Positions 43,344-52,067 of a stretch of 64,000 nucleotides of DNA are shown piece by piece. The DNA is from Metabacillus sediminilitoris (lineage in GTDB: Bacteria > Bacillota > Bacilli > Bacillales > Bacillaceae), in assembly GCF_009720625.1 (NCBI RefSeq), contig NZ_CP046266.1:498501-562500 (forward strand). Reading direction: 5' to 3'. The notes beneath the pieces are model-generated. The model was given only the letters and a program-made list of their open reading frames with translations. It made no database searches and was not told the DNA's origin. The first letter of the stretch is position 1, and every line of letters starts with the position of its first letter. A program made the translations under genes and the position numbers.

Positions 43344-43711
43344 CGTTGTTCAGCCCTTTCTCTTCTTCTTTCCATTTCAATTCGCGCTTTTTCAGCTGCA
43401 ATACTACTTTGTAAGGACTGAATTTCGGCATGAATTGCTTCGATTTTATTTTCAATCGTCGTTAATGCGTTGTTCAATTGTGTTTGTGAAATATCTTTGT
43501 AGGAAAAAGAAAGGTCTTCTCGAATCTCTTCAAATTTAGTGGCTAATGTTCCTTGCCACGTAGTTGAGGTAAGTTCTGGGTCTTTAATGAACTTTTGATG
43601 TTGAATAAATTCCGATTGCAAACCGTCTAACTTTGAGACGCAATTTTGTAATCGAATTAACTGTTCCTTTTTTTCACTTAGTTGTGATTGCAAATATGAT
43701 AAATAGGACAA
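43340..43711 (-). CDS. YwqH-like (DUF5082) type VII secretion partner
   Basis: 123 residues, two long coiled-coil helices around a short TSTTWQGTLATKFEE turn, a WxG-like element. Matches YwqH/DUF5082, the first gene of LXG toxin operons (ywqH-ywqI-ywqJ in B. subtilis). With the next gene it forms the pair that escorts the toxin to the secretion machine. Here toxin and immunity genes are absent, so the pair is an orphan or a remnant. Confidence 0.78.
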   Translation of the reverse strand: MSYLSYLQSQLSEKKEQLIRLQNCVSKLDGLQSEFIQHQKFIKDPELTSTTWQGTLATKFEEIREDLSFSYKDISQTQLNNALTTIENKIEAIHAEIQSLQSSIAAEKARIEMERRRERAEQR

Positions 43712-43852
43712 TGTTTTCAGCCCCTTATTATTTGTTTGGTCTAGTTATTATGGTATCAAATGGAAATGGATTGTATAAATAGGTAAAATCTCATAAATTT
43801 CAAGGAGCGTGAGACTTTATAATTAGCTTGCTATTACTTGTATATCGAATAT

Positions 43853-43940
43853 CGCTGATATATTTAAAATTCCGCTGATATATCTTGAAAATCGCTGATA
43901 TATTCAGATTTTCGCTGATATATCGGAAATATCGCTGAAA
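43853..43940 (+). repeat. 20-bp-period array C before the NERD gene
   Basis: CGCTGATA(T) at 43853, 43873, 43893, 43913 and a partial copy at 43933: exactly 20 bp apart, with AT-rich variable spacers. It lacks the palindromic head of arrays A and D. Confidence 0.85.
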
Positions 43941-44012
43941 TTGCAATTGAAAGGAGGAGATTACAATCTTGAAGACGAAGTAGAAAAGGAGTACAAATGT
44001 GGGAGTGATGCT

Positions 44013-45008
44013 ATGATTGTAAAAGAACGCGAAAAACCTATTTTGCTGGAACATCTAGAGGCACTGATTAGACGTTTGCATCATGATCAACAGAAACGTA
44101 GGCATGTTTTAGAGGATTATAATAAGAAGTTAAGCGGATATAAGGGAGAGTTAGCGATAAATTATCCTTTAAGCTTTCTTCGCGAAGACCAATACTTTAT
44201 TTTGCATGATGTAAGACTTTTTGATGGTTGTCATTTTTTTCAAATGGACACATTGATTGTTTCGAAGAAGTTTTTTCTTATTATTGAAGTGAAAAATATT
44301 GCGGGTACACTCACTTTTGATTCAGATTCCCATCAGTTAGTCCGTACAACAGAAGAGAAGGAAGAGGCATTTCCCCATCCTGTTAATCAAGTGTTACGTC
44401 ATCGAATGCAGCTTAAAAATTGGCTTGATAATAACGATTGCCCCTCGATCCCGATTGAAACCTTAGTTGTCATCGCAAATGAACGCTCCATCATTAAAAC
44501 TGCAAACCAACATACATTCCCCAAGCAAGTGATTCCAGCCTATATGATTCCAAATAAAATATTCGAGCTAGAGAAGAAATATTCTAATGAAAAGATAGAC
44601 GAGCTAGATATGATCATAGGTGCTCTACTTGAAGATCATGTTCCTCTCACTCCTAATCCTTTGAAAAAGTATCAAATTCAACCATCATTAGATCTTGTAA
44701 AAGGTGTACAGTGTCCATCTTGTTTAAAGTTCCCAATGAATCGAATTCATGGAAAATGGCTGTGCATGAAATGTGAGGTGAAATCAGAGAATGCGCACCT
44801 TCTTGCTTTAAAAGATTATTCTCTTTTGATTCATTCTACAATAAGCAACAAAGAGGCAAGGGAGTATTTACATGTTCTTTCACATGATGTGGTTAAAAGA
44901 TTATTTCAGACAATCGGTTTAGAGACTGTAGGAATGAACAAAGGAAGGAAGTATAAATTGAGTATAGGAGTGCTGAATAGTCTGTTAGAAAAGGGAAGAT
45001 CGACTTGA
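44013..45008 (+). CDS. NERD-domain protein (nuclease-related)
   Basis: 331 residues from ATG 44013, seven bases after GGGAG; the typical family N-terminus MIVKEREKP starts exactly there. NERD domain at ~35-150 with the nuclease-like LFDGCHFFQMDTLIVSKKFFLI (in part) and EVKN motif, the acidic/lysine pattern of PD-(D/E)XK folds. C-terminal zinc ribbon (CPSC...CMKC, about residues 240-262) and a short winged-helix-like end. Role unknown; may process DNA or RNA. Framed by arrays C and D. Confidence 0.83.
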   Translation: MIVKEREKPILLEHLEALIRRLHHDQQKRRHVLEDYNKKLSGYKGELAINYPLSFLREDQYFILHDVRLFDGCHFFQMDTLIVSKKFFLIIEVKNIAGTLTFDSDSHQLVRTTEEKEEAFPHPVNQVLRHRMQLKNWLDNNDCPSIPIETLVVIANERSIIKTANQHTFPKQVIPAYMIPNKIFELEKKYSNEKIDELDMIIGALLEDHVPLTPNPLKKYQIQPSLDLVKGVQCPSCLKFPMNRIHGKWLCMKCEVKSENAHLLALKDYSLLIHSTISNKEAREYLHVLSHDVVKRLFQTIGLETVGMNKGRKYKLSIGVLNSLLEKGRST

Positions 45009-45011
45009 TAT

Positions 45012-45131
45012 ATCAGCGAACGCTGATATATTTTGAACTTCGCTGATATATTCAAAAAAATCGCTGATATCTTCGGAATTTCGCTGATATAATTATAAAA
45101 TCGCTGATATATTCAGAATTTCGCCGATATA
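45012..45131 (+). repeat. 20-bp-period array D at right island edge
   Basis: Palindromic head TATCAGCGAACGCTGATA (45012-45029), then CGCTGATAT at 45022, 45042, 45062, 45082, 45102 and a variant CGCCGATAT at 45122, exactly every 20 bp. First 24 bases identical to array A. It starts 4 bp after the NERD gene stop and ends before recX. Confidence 0.87.
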
Positions 45132-45216
45132 CATCCTCCGCCGCACTTCCTAATTCAACTGCAGCACTTTTAATGTTATGATCGGACTAACTTCATATAT
45201 AGAAGCAGGTGAAAAA

Positions 45217-46017
45217 ATGGCGATTATTACAAAAATTACTTCTCAAAAACACACTGATGATCGATATAATATTTTTATAGATGATGGTAAGGGAGAAAAA
45301 TTTGCTTTTAGTGTTGATCAGGACGTTCTCATACGATTTCAGCTTAAAAAAGGTAAAGAGCTTGATGAATTCGAGATTCTTGATATTCAATATGGGGATG
45401 CGGTAAAGAAGGCGTATAATAAAGCTATAGAATATTTGAGCTATCGCATGCGCTCCATTAAGGAAGTGGAAGACCATTTACGTAAAAAAGAATACAATGA
45501 CGCGATTATTCACGAAGTCATTTTAAAGCTGAAAGAATATAAATATGTGGATGATCTAGAGTTTGCAAAAGCTTTTGTGAAAACACATTGGCAAACAAAT
45601 GGAAAAGGGCCAAGTGTAATTAAACGGGAGCTTGCCGGCAAAGGCATTGAACAAGCAATGATCGAACAAGCCTTAGTCCAATATGATCAAGAGGCTCAAA
45701 TAGAAGAAGCAATCAATCATGCTGAAAAAGTACTGAAAAAAAACAACAATCTTTCAACAGTACAGCTAAAGCAAAAGATCGAGCAGCATTTAATGAGGAA
45801 AGGTTTTTCTTATTCGGTGATTTCTATTGCCTTAGAAGAAGTGTCCGTTGAACAGGATGAATCTGAAGAATGGATGGCCCTGCAAAAACATGCTGAAAAG
45901 GCAAAAAAGAAATATCAGAATGAAGAACCTTATCAATATAAAATGAAAATGAAGCAGTTTTTATACAGAAAAGGGTTTGAGATCGAATTAATTGAACGAT
46001 ATTTAGACGAACATTAA
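45217..46017 (+). CDS. recX: RecX, regulator of RecA
   Basis: 266 residues from ATG 45217, preceded by AGGTGA; the earlier ATG 45178 adds residues absent from the family. Long Bacillus-type RecX with three-helix repeats: AIEYLSYRMRSIKEVEDHL, VEYKYVDDLEFAKAFV-like, KGPSVIKRELAGKGI, and MKQFLYRKGFEIELI at the end. Binds RecA filaments and modulates recombination. Followed by yfhH as in B. subtilis. Confidence 0.9.
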   Translation: MAIITKITSQKHTDDRYNIFIDDGKGEKFAFSVDQDVLIRFQLKKGKELDEFEILDIQYGDAVKKAYNKAIEYLSYRMRSIKEVEDHLRKKEYNDAIIHEVILKLKEYKYVDDLEFAKAFVKTHWQTNGKGPSVIKRELAGKGIEQAMIEQALVQYDQEAQIEEAINHAEKVLKKNNNLSTVQLKQKIEQHLMRKGFSYSVISIALEEVSVEQDESEEWMALQKHAEKAKKKYQNEEPYQYKMKMKQFLYRKGFEIELIERYLDEH

Positions 46018-46034
46018 AGGATAGCAGGGGGATA

Positions 46035-46361
46035 ATGAAAGTGAATCAAAAACGTTATAGTGAAATGTCAGAATTTGAATTAACGAATGAAATTGCTACT
46101 CTTAAAGAGAAGGCACGTAAAGCGGAACAGCTTGGTATTGTTAATGAATTTGCTGTATTAGAACGAAAAATTACAATGGCTAAATCATATACGCTGAATC
46201 CAAATCACTATAAACCAGAAGAAGTATATGAGATCGAAGGAGCACCAGGCGAATCATTTAAAATTAATTATATGAACGGGATCTTTGCATGGGGCTATCG
46301 TTTATCAAGCCCAAATGTGGAAGAAGCCTTACCAATTGCAATGTTAATGAAGGAAAAGTAA
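46035..46361 (+). CDS. yfhH: YfhH (DUF1811) protein
   Basis: 108 residues: KRYSEMSEFELTNEIATLKE helix, then NPNHYKPEEVYEIEGAPGE and a beta-rich end with YMNGIFAWGYRL. Matches the DUF1811/YfhH family, a small cytosolic protein of unknown function. Directly behind recX, probably the same transcript. Confidence 0.88.
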   Translation: MKVNQKRYSEMSEFELTNEIATLKEKARKAEQLGIVNEFAVLERKITMAKSYTLNPNHYKPEEVYEIEGAPGESFKINYMNGIFAWGYRLSSPNVEEALPIAMLMKEK

Positions 46362-46368
46362 AATAAGC

Positions 46369-46399
46369 AGACTGCCCTAAATAGGGACAGTCTCTTTTA
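46369..46399 (+). terminator. terminator of recX-yfhH
   Basis: AGACTGCCCTA / TAGGGACAGTCT, one mismatch, then CTTTT. Confidence 0.75.
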
Positions 46400-46403
46400 A
46401 AAA

Positions 46404-46565
46404 TTACGCTTGCTTTCTAGTTTGTCTTTTTAGAATGATGTTATGCTGAGTTAGTTGTGTTTGCCCATTAACTTGAGACTGCGCATGCTTCGGATTAGCC
46501 CAAGGCTGATTAAATGGATTAGAATAGAGATTATCATAAAAACTTTTTTTCTGATTTGAACCCAT
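46404..46565 (-). CDS. YpzG family small protein
   Basis: 53 residues behind a perfect GGAGGTG site: MGSNQKKSFYDNLYSNPFNQ, PWANPKHAQSQVNGQTQ, ending RQTRKQA. The NPFxQPWANPKHAxxQVNGxTQ signature is that of YpzG-type small proteins of Bacillaceae (spore-associated in some reports, function unknown). It sits where yfhI lies in B. subtilis. Confidence 0.78.
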   Translation of the reverse strand: MGSNQKKSFYDNLYSNPFNQPWANPKHAQSQVNGQTQLTQHNIILKRQTRKQA

Positions 46566-46598
46566 TCGAAAGCACCTCCGCAAGTTTGTAGAAGCGTA

Positions 46599-46763
46599 TT
46601 AAGAGTAAGGATTTTCACGGTTACCAGACGCTCTCATCCGTTCCTGCGGATGAGTATTAGTGGTACCATCTGCTCGTTTAGAAGCATATTCTGCTTTAGC
46701 TCTTGGTTCGCCTTCCAACTTGTTGTTGTTCAGATTGGGAAATCCTTTAGCTTTATTGCGCAA
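46599..46763 (-). CDS. sspK: small acid-soluble spore protein K
   Basis: 54 residues: [53 protein letters not shown]. It matches SspK, made in the forespore under sigma-G in B. subtilis. Start is TTG 46763 (seven bases from GGAGG) or GTG 46766 (four bases). Located between yfhH and yfhJ as in B. subtilis. Confidence 0.88.
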   Translation of the reverse strand: MRNKAKGFPNLNNNKLEGEPRAKAEYASKRADGTTNTHPQERMRASGNRENPYS

Positions 46764-46869
46764 CACAATCCCTCCAAATCATCATTAGCTTCTTAAAAAG
46801 AAGCGTACTTATAGTATGGTTGCTTTAAGGTAAAATATTAATAGCGAATCCTTCCTAGAGGTGAGAATA

Positions 46870-47139
46870 ATGGAAATCTACTTTGAACGATTAACGAATG
46901 AATTATTAAGTAAAAACAAAAGCATGTCTTATACTCAAGCAAGAACATGGATTGAATTACTTTGGGAAGATTTTGAATCCACTCATGCAAAAACAGGCAA
47001 AGAATATCGTGGGAAAGAAGTAACAGAACAAGTCGTAAGACAGTTGATCACACATTACGGTGATAAGCTTCACGAATTTATTGCTACAAATCCAAAATAT
47101 AGTCATTTATTAAATAGTGATGATGGTGTAAAGCATTAA
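46870..47139 (+). CDS. yfhJ: YfhJ, WVELL-motif protein
   Basis: 89 residues from ATG 46870, six bases after AGGTGA; GTG 46861 lies on that site. Core motif ARTWIELLWEDFESTHAKTG identifies the WVELL/YfhJ family; C-terminal helix VRQLITHYGDKLHEFI. Function unknown. Confidence 0.87.
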   Translation: MEIYFERLTNELLSKNKSMSYTQARTWIELLWEDFESTHAKTGKEYRGKEVTEQVVRQLITHYGDKLHEFIATNPKYSHLLNSDDGVKH

Positions 47140-47156
47140 ATAAACGTTTGTTTAAA
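47138..47156. promoter_or_regulatory. 19-bp dyad-containing site, second copy
   Basis: AAATAAACGTTTGTTTAAA, identical to 7547-7565; contains TAAAC-N4-GTTTA. Overlaps the yfhJ stop codon. Looks like a repressor-type operator; regulator unknown. Confidence 0.4.
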
Positions 47157-47216
47157 TTGGCTTTATACACGCCCGACATGACAATGCTGGATGTATTCAT
47201 TAATCATGTTTCGAAA

Positions 47217-47245
47217 AAAGGCTGATTCCTTAAGGATCAGCCTTT
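47217..47245 (-). terminator. terminator of yfhP
   Basis: AAAGGCTGAT / ATCAGCCTTT with loop TCCTTAAGG; just left of the yfhP stop. Confidence 0.8.
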
Positions 47246-47249
47246 ACAT

Positions 47250-48230
47250 TTACTCTGGTATTAATTCAAGCTTTTTACGAAGTTTTTCTTCACTAAAGAT
47301 CCAGCCAGTGTATGAGCTTACAATGTTTAAATCCTGATCAAGCTGTACGATTGCGACAAAAGGATAGTAACCTTTGCTGCGGTAACGTAAGTCAATAAAG
47401 CGAACTTCATAATGATCTGTATACTCATCGACTTCCCAGCGATAGACAGGTGAAAAGGAAAGAAAAGCGGAAATGTTGTCATCCTTTTCTGCTGCTCGTA
47501 TAATGTCTGTTTGGGGAACAGGTATACGTTCAAATTCATCTAAAAGGATGATTTCCCCATTTTCTGATCTTGCTACATGAAAACTTGTCTTTGTCATGAT
47601 CGCAATATGCCATTTGCGAAATCTCATTGTTGGTGAAATGATTACTTGTTCAATGTGAGGCAGTAGCTTATGCAGCTTATGAACGATATTCCTTTTCATC
47701 ATGATTCGAACCACGTAGTAGCCAATTAGCACGAGATATACACCTAAAAAAGTATAACCAGGGTGACCACCTATCAACCAAATGGAAATACCAACGAGAT
47801 GTGCGATAAAAATAAATGGATCAAATGTATTAATAATGCCCAGCGCAATCCATTTTTTTGTAAATGGTCTTAAAGCTTGGGTACCATATGCATTGAAGAT
47901 ATCAACAAAAACATGGAGGACAATAGCAAGTAATGTCCATAAATATAAATGGAGCAAATTACTTTCAGGTAGAAAAATGGTAATCATACCTGTTATTAAA
48001 ATTGACCATAAAAAGATCGCTGGGATGGAATGGGTGATTCCTCGATGATTTCGAATATATTTCGCATTATTTCTAAGTTTTAAAATGGTATCAAGATCAG
48101 GTGCCTGCGATCCAATGAGTGCACCAAGCATCACGGCATGTGCTGTTGGATTATCTAATCCTACAGCTGGATCTAATGTTGATAATCCACCTAATGCAAT
48201 ACCCATCACGACATGTGTTCCAGTATCCAA
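47250..48230 (-). CDS. yfhP: YfhP, membrane-bound metal-dependent hydrolase
   Basis: 326 residues. N-terminal DTGTHVVMGIALGG, SQAPDLDTILKL and HRGITHS carry the His/Asp metal ligands of the YdjM/LexA-binding-inner-membrane hydrolase family; four to five membrane helices to ~residue 185, then a C-terminal soluble part. B. subtilis YfhP has been linked to DNA-damage and lipid genes but its substrate is unclear. Precedes mutY divergently as in B. subtilis. Confidence 0.87.
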   Translation of the reverse strand: MDTGTHVVMGIALGGLSTLDPAVGLDNPTAHAVMLGALIGSQAPDLDTILKLRNNAKYIRNHRGITHSIPAIFLWSILITGMITIFLPESNLLHLYLWTLLAIVLHVFVDIFNAYGTQALRPFTKKWIALGIINTFDPFIFIAHLVGISIWLIGGHPGYTFLGVYLVLIGYYVVRIMMKRNIVHKLHKLLPHIEQVIISPTMRFRKWHIAIMTKTSFHVARSENGEIILLDEFERIPVPQTDIIRAAEKDDNISAFLSFSPVYRWEVDEYTDHYEVRFIDLRYRSKGYYPFVAIVQLDQDLNIVSSYTGWIFSEEKLRKKLELIPE

Positions 48231-48436
48231 GAAATGTACCTCCTTGTATTTACTCGAATGAAATAAAATTCAATTGTATTTATATGTGAGCATTCGTTTA
48301 AATGTAACATTTTTAGTTTCTCTGCTTTATTAATCGTGAGTCATGTACTATCCTAATAAAAGCAACTTGAACTCTATATCCTTATTCTCTATTTTCCCAA
48401 TTATCATGGAAATTAACTACCGGAGGAAAAAACAAC

Positions 48437-49540
48437 ATGGTTTACGAAGAAAAAAATAAGCTTAAAAGCTTTCCAATACAGGCATTTCAACAAGATTTGA
48501 TCCACTGGTATTTAGCTGAAAAAAGAGATCTGCCATGGCGTAAAGATCAGGATCCTTACAAAGTTTGGGTGTCAGAAATTATGCTTCAGCAAACTCGTGT
48601 AGATACGGTTATTCCCTATTTTACTTCATTTATAAACAAATTTCCGACAATCGATGCATTAGCTGATGCAAATGAGGAAGAAGTACTAAAAGCATGGGAA
48701 GGACTTGGATACTATTCACGGGTACGAAATCTTCAAGCGGCTGTAAAAGAAGTAAAAGAAAGCTATGGGGGAGTAGTACCGAAATCTCCAGAAGAAATTT
48801 CAAAATTAAAAGGGGTTGGACCATATACAAAGGGGGCCATTTTAAGTATTGCCTACAATATTCCCGAGCCTGCCGTTGATGGAAATGTCATGAGGGTTCT
48901 ATCAAGAATCTTATCAATATGGGAAGATATTGCTAAACCAAAAACAAGGAAGATTTTTGAAGATATAACATATGAACTCATTTCGAAAGATGATCCATCT
49001 TCCTTTAATCAAGCGCTAATGGAGCTTGGGGCATTAATTTGTACGCCAACTTCGCCATCGTGCTTATTATGTCCGGTACGAGAGCATTGTTCTGCTTTTG
49101 AAGAAGGAGTTCAGACTGAACTGCCGATAAAAAGTAAGAAAAAGAAACCGAAACCGTTACAAATAACAGCCGCTGTTTTATATGATGCAAATGGGAATGT
49201 CTATATTCATAAACGGCCATCAACAGGATTGCTCGCCAATCTTTGGGAACATCCAAATGTTGAAGTAAATGCTGAAGTAGGAAAACCATATCGGGAACAA
49301 CTTTCAGATTATTTGCAATCAGAATATCATGCAAAGGTTGAGTTGTCTGAATTAGCCGGGACAGTAGAACATATTTTTTCACATTTAATTTGGAACATCT
49401 CTATTTATTTTGGAGAGTTAAAAAATACTCCAAATCAAATGCTCGTTTCTTTAACAGAAGAGGAATTAAACAAATATGCATTTCCAGTATCACATCAGAA
49501 AATATATCAAATATTTAAAGGGTCTGCCCTCAATGTATAG
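48437..49540 (+). CDS. mutY: A/G-specific adenine glycosylase
   Basis: 367 residues. [16 protein letters not shown] with the catalytic Glu, helix-hairpin-helix [28 protein letters not shown] with catalytic Asp, and the 4Fe-4S ligand set C-x6-C-x2-C-x5-C ([17 protein letters not shown]). C-terminal NUDIX-like domain recognises 8-oxoG. Removes adenine paired with 8-oxoguanine. Strong GGAGG upstream. Confidence 0.93.
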   Translation: MVYEEKNKLKSFPIQAFQQDLIHWYLAEKRDLPWRKDQDPYKVWVSEIMLQQTRVDTVIPYFTSFINKFPTIDALADANEEEVLKAWEGLGYYSRVRNLQAAVKEVKESYGGVVPKSPEEISKLKGVGPYTKGAILSIAYNIPEPAVDGNVMRVLSRILSIWEDIAKPKTRKIFEDITYELISKDDPSSFNQALMELGALICTPTSPSCLLCPVREHCSAFEEGVQTELPIKSKKKKPKPLQITAAVLYDANGNVYIHKRPSTGLLANLWEHPNVEVNAEVGKPYREQLSDYLQSEYHAKVELSELAGTVEHIFSHLIWNISIYFGELKNTPNQMLVSLTEEELNKYAFPVSHQKIYQIFKGSALNV

Positions 49541-49548
49541 AGGGCAGA
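49523..49548. terminator. hairpin at the end of mutY
   Basis: TCTGCCCTC / GAGGGCAGA around the mutY stop codon; T-tract poor, so only moderate support. It could also serve the leftward yfhS gene. Confidence 0.55.
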
Positions 49549-49555
49549 TTGGAAC

Positions 49556-49780
49556 TTAATCATATTGCATTTTTGAACCATGTGTATAATCGGCTTCATT
49601 TCGGCTTATTCCGCCGCGTGAAGTGATTTCTTCTACAATTTCTCTATGAATGGTTTGCCCTTCAACGTTTAAATAAGGGACAACCTGTTGAAGAGAATGA
49701 TGGAAAAAAGCAAGCTCAGAATCTTCCCACTCTTTCTTTGAAATCATAGACAACTCTGTCATATCACGACCAACATACAT
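49556..49780 (-). CDS. yfhS: YfhS-like small protein
   Basis: 74 residues, AGGAGG before the ATG. MYVGRDMTELSMISKKEWED and HREIVEEITSRGGISRNEAD give an acidic, helical cytosolic protein. Position between mutY and fabL and its length match yfhS; sequence identity is from memory only. Function unknown, possibly sporulation related. Confidence 0.7.
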   Translation of the reverse strand: MYVGRDMTELSMISKKEWEDSELAFFHHSLQQVVPYLNVEGQTIHREIVEEITSRGGISRNEADYTHGSKMQYD

Positions 49781-49867
49781 GAATGATCCTCCTAACTAAA
49801 TGGGCCAATATTTAACGTGTTATGAGAGAAAACTTTTTATTCATAGGAGCTTTACTAAATCCATAAG

Positions 49868-50291
49868 TTCAAACGAACTATTAGAGGAAAATCCCTAATA
49901 AAAGTTTCACTATTCCCCACATTAACGGGCAGTAAAAAAGATATGTGTGGAAAATAATGCTTTTTCCGCTAACTGCCCGTAAATGTCTGATTAAGTTCAA
50001 CTAACTATTAGGGGGAAAATCACCCCCTAATAGAAGTTTCACTATTCCCCACATTAACGGGCAGTAAAAAGATATGTGGGGAAAGTAATTCTGTTTCCGC
50101 TAACTGCCCGTAAATGTCCGATTATTAGGGGGGAAATCGTCCCCTAATAGAAGTTTCACTATTCCCCACATTAACGGGCAGTAAAAAGATATGTGGGGAA
50201 AGTAATTCTGTTTCCGCTAACTGCCCGTAAATGTCCGATTAAGTTCAACTAACTATTAGGGGGGAAATCGTCCCCTAATAGAAGTTTCACT
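49868..50291 (+). repeat. three tandem copies of the hairpin-rich element plus an end fragment
   Basis: An end-only piece (49868-49911) precedes units 49912-50043 (132 bp), 50044-50160 (117 bp) and 50161-50291 (131 bp). Each unit has: CCCCACAT/ATGTGGGG hairpin whose left arm leads into ACGGGCAGT; the matching ACTGCCCGT about 50 bp later; a stem TATTAGGGG / CCCCTAATA; and the end GAAGTTTCACTA. The middle unit lacks AAGTTCAACTAAC. Units 2 and 3 are nearly identical, so duplication is recent. Confidence 0.75.
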
Positions 50292-50338
50292 ATAGTATCT
50301 GATACAATATATTCATCTATTCGATTGTTTACATATAA

Positions 50339-51106
<768 letters not shown>

Positions 51107-51132
51107 TTTTTAAAAACTTTTATAAATTTTTG

Positions 51133-51162
51133 GGATAGAAAATTCACCTCCTGGACAATCTA
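51133..51162 (+). promoter_or_regulatory. candidate sigma-G promoter of sspE
   Basis: -35 GGATA (51133-51137), 18-bp spacer, -10 CAATCTA (51156-51162). Fits forespore sigma-G promoters and the known control of SASP genes. Confidence 0.55.
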
Positions 51163-51184
51163 TATTTCGTGGAGGTGATATAAA

Positions 51185-51400
51185 ATGGCAAACAACAACT
51201 TTCAACCAGGAAAATCATCAGCAGGTACTAACATCCAACAAGTAAGACAACAAAACGCTCAATCAGCACAAGCTGGTGCAGGAGCAGCAGGTGCTGCAGG
51301 TGCTGGTCAATTTGGCACTGAATTCGCTAGTGAAACAAATGCTCAAGAAGTAAGACAACAAAACCAACAAGCTGAAGCTAAAAAGAACCAAAATTCTTAA
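51185..51400 (+). CDS. sspE: gamma-type small acid-soluble spore protein
   Basis: 71 residues, rich in Gln, Ala and Asn. Two repeats (NIQQVRQQNAQSAQAG and NAQEVRQQNQQAEAKK) flank GTEFASET, the site cut by germination protease GPR. An amino-acid store for germinating spores; does not coat DNA. Shorter than the B. subtilis protein (two repeats, one GPR site). Strong GGAGGTG ribosome site. Confidence 0.93.
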   Translation: MANNNFQPGKSSAGTNIQQVRQQNAQSAQAGAGAAGAAGAGQFGTEFASETNAQEVRQQNQQAEAKKNQNS

Positions 51401-51413
51401 TTAGCTACTTTAA

Positions 51414-51449
51414 AGACACTTCTCCAAAACGGGAGAGGTGTCTTTTTTT
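51414..51449 (+). terminator. terminator of sspE
   Basis: AGACACTTCTCC / GGAGAGGTGTCT then seven T. Confidence 0.92.
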
Positions 51450-51659
51450 GGAACGAAATGCTTTTAAGGTTTAAAAAGGAAAAAGAAGTGAAATACTACC
51501 CATATAATACCAAGAGACAAACCCTGCTTATTCATAAAAATTAGCATACGACAAAACTTCCGTTTCCTCTACATAAGTAGTCAAAGGAAAGTTAGCTATT
51601 ACGGAGAATTTAACATTAATAGAATTTATATTTCTCTTTAACAGAAAGGAGAGGAACAG

Positions 51660-51914
51660 ATGAATTTTGAACAGCTTGTAGGTGAACAGCTAAAAACAAT
51701 GGATAAGTTATTATATTTGCAATCAGAAATTGAAAGATGTCTGGATATTAAAAAACAATTAATTGCCCTACAGGATGAAGCAAAGGTACTTTCTGTTCAG
51801 GAGGAAATTGAGCAGATGAAAATAGAGTTAAACAGGATACAAGAAGTATTCGAGCAACAAACAGAAGAGGTTATTCGAACATATGAAAACCAACGTTTTG
51901 AAACTGTATCATGA
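51660..51914 (+). CDS. ygaB: YgaB-like coiled-coil protein
   Basis: 84 residues after AAAGGAGAGG. Almost fully alpha-helical with heptads: EQLVGEQLKTMDKLLYLQSE then EEIEQMKIELNRIQEVFEQQ. Matches YgaB in length and position (between sspE and ygaC). Function unknown. Confidence 0.82.
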   Translation: MNFEQLVGEQLKTMDKLLYLQSEIERCLDIKKQLIALQDEAKVLSVQEEIEQMKIELNRIQEVFEQQTEEVIRTYENQRFETVS

Positions 51915-52067
51915 ATGGCAAAAAGGGGGGGTCATTTCTTATTGAAATGACTCTTTTATTTTCTTTTTTTATACACAAAAGGTATAATGAGAACAAAATA
52001 TATTTCGAGATGACGTTTGTGAGACAAAAGAGTTCACGAAGCCAACTTGTGAAAGAAGGAGAGAACA

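Noticed and set aside
43800-44054. 84-codon leftward reading frame across array C
   Set aside because: Its repeating peptide (YISENLNISAIFKIYQ and similar) is only the translation of the 20-bp repeats.
45012-45131. CRISPR array
   Set aside because: Repeat unit is 9 bp with only 11-bp spacers, no cas genes are near, and spacers are low-complexity AT.
48231-48436. Regulatory element between yfhP and mutY
   Set aside because: Only ordinary AT-rich divergent promoter DNA is visible.
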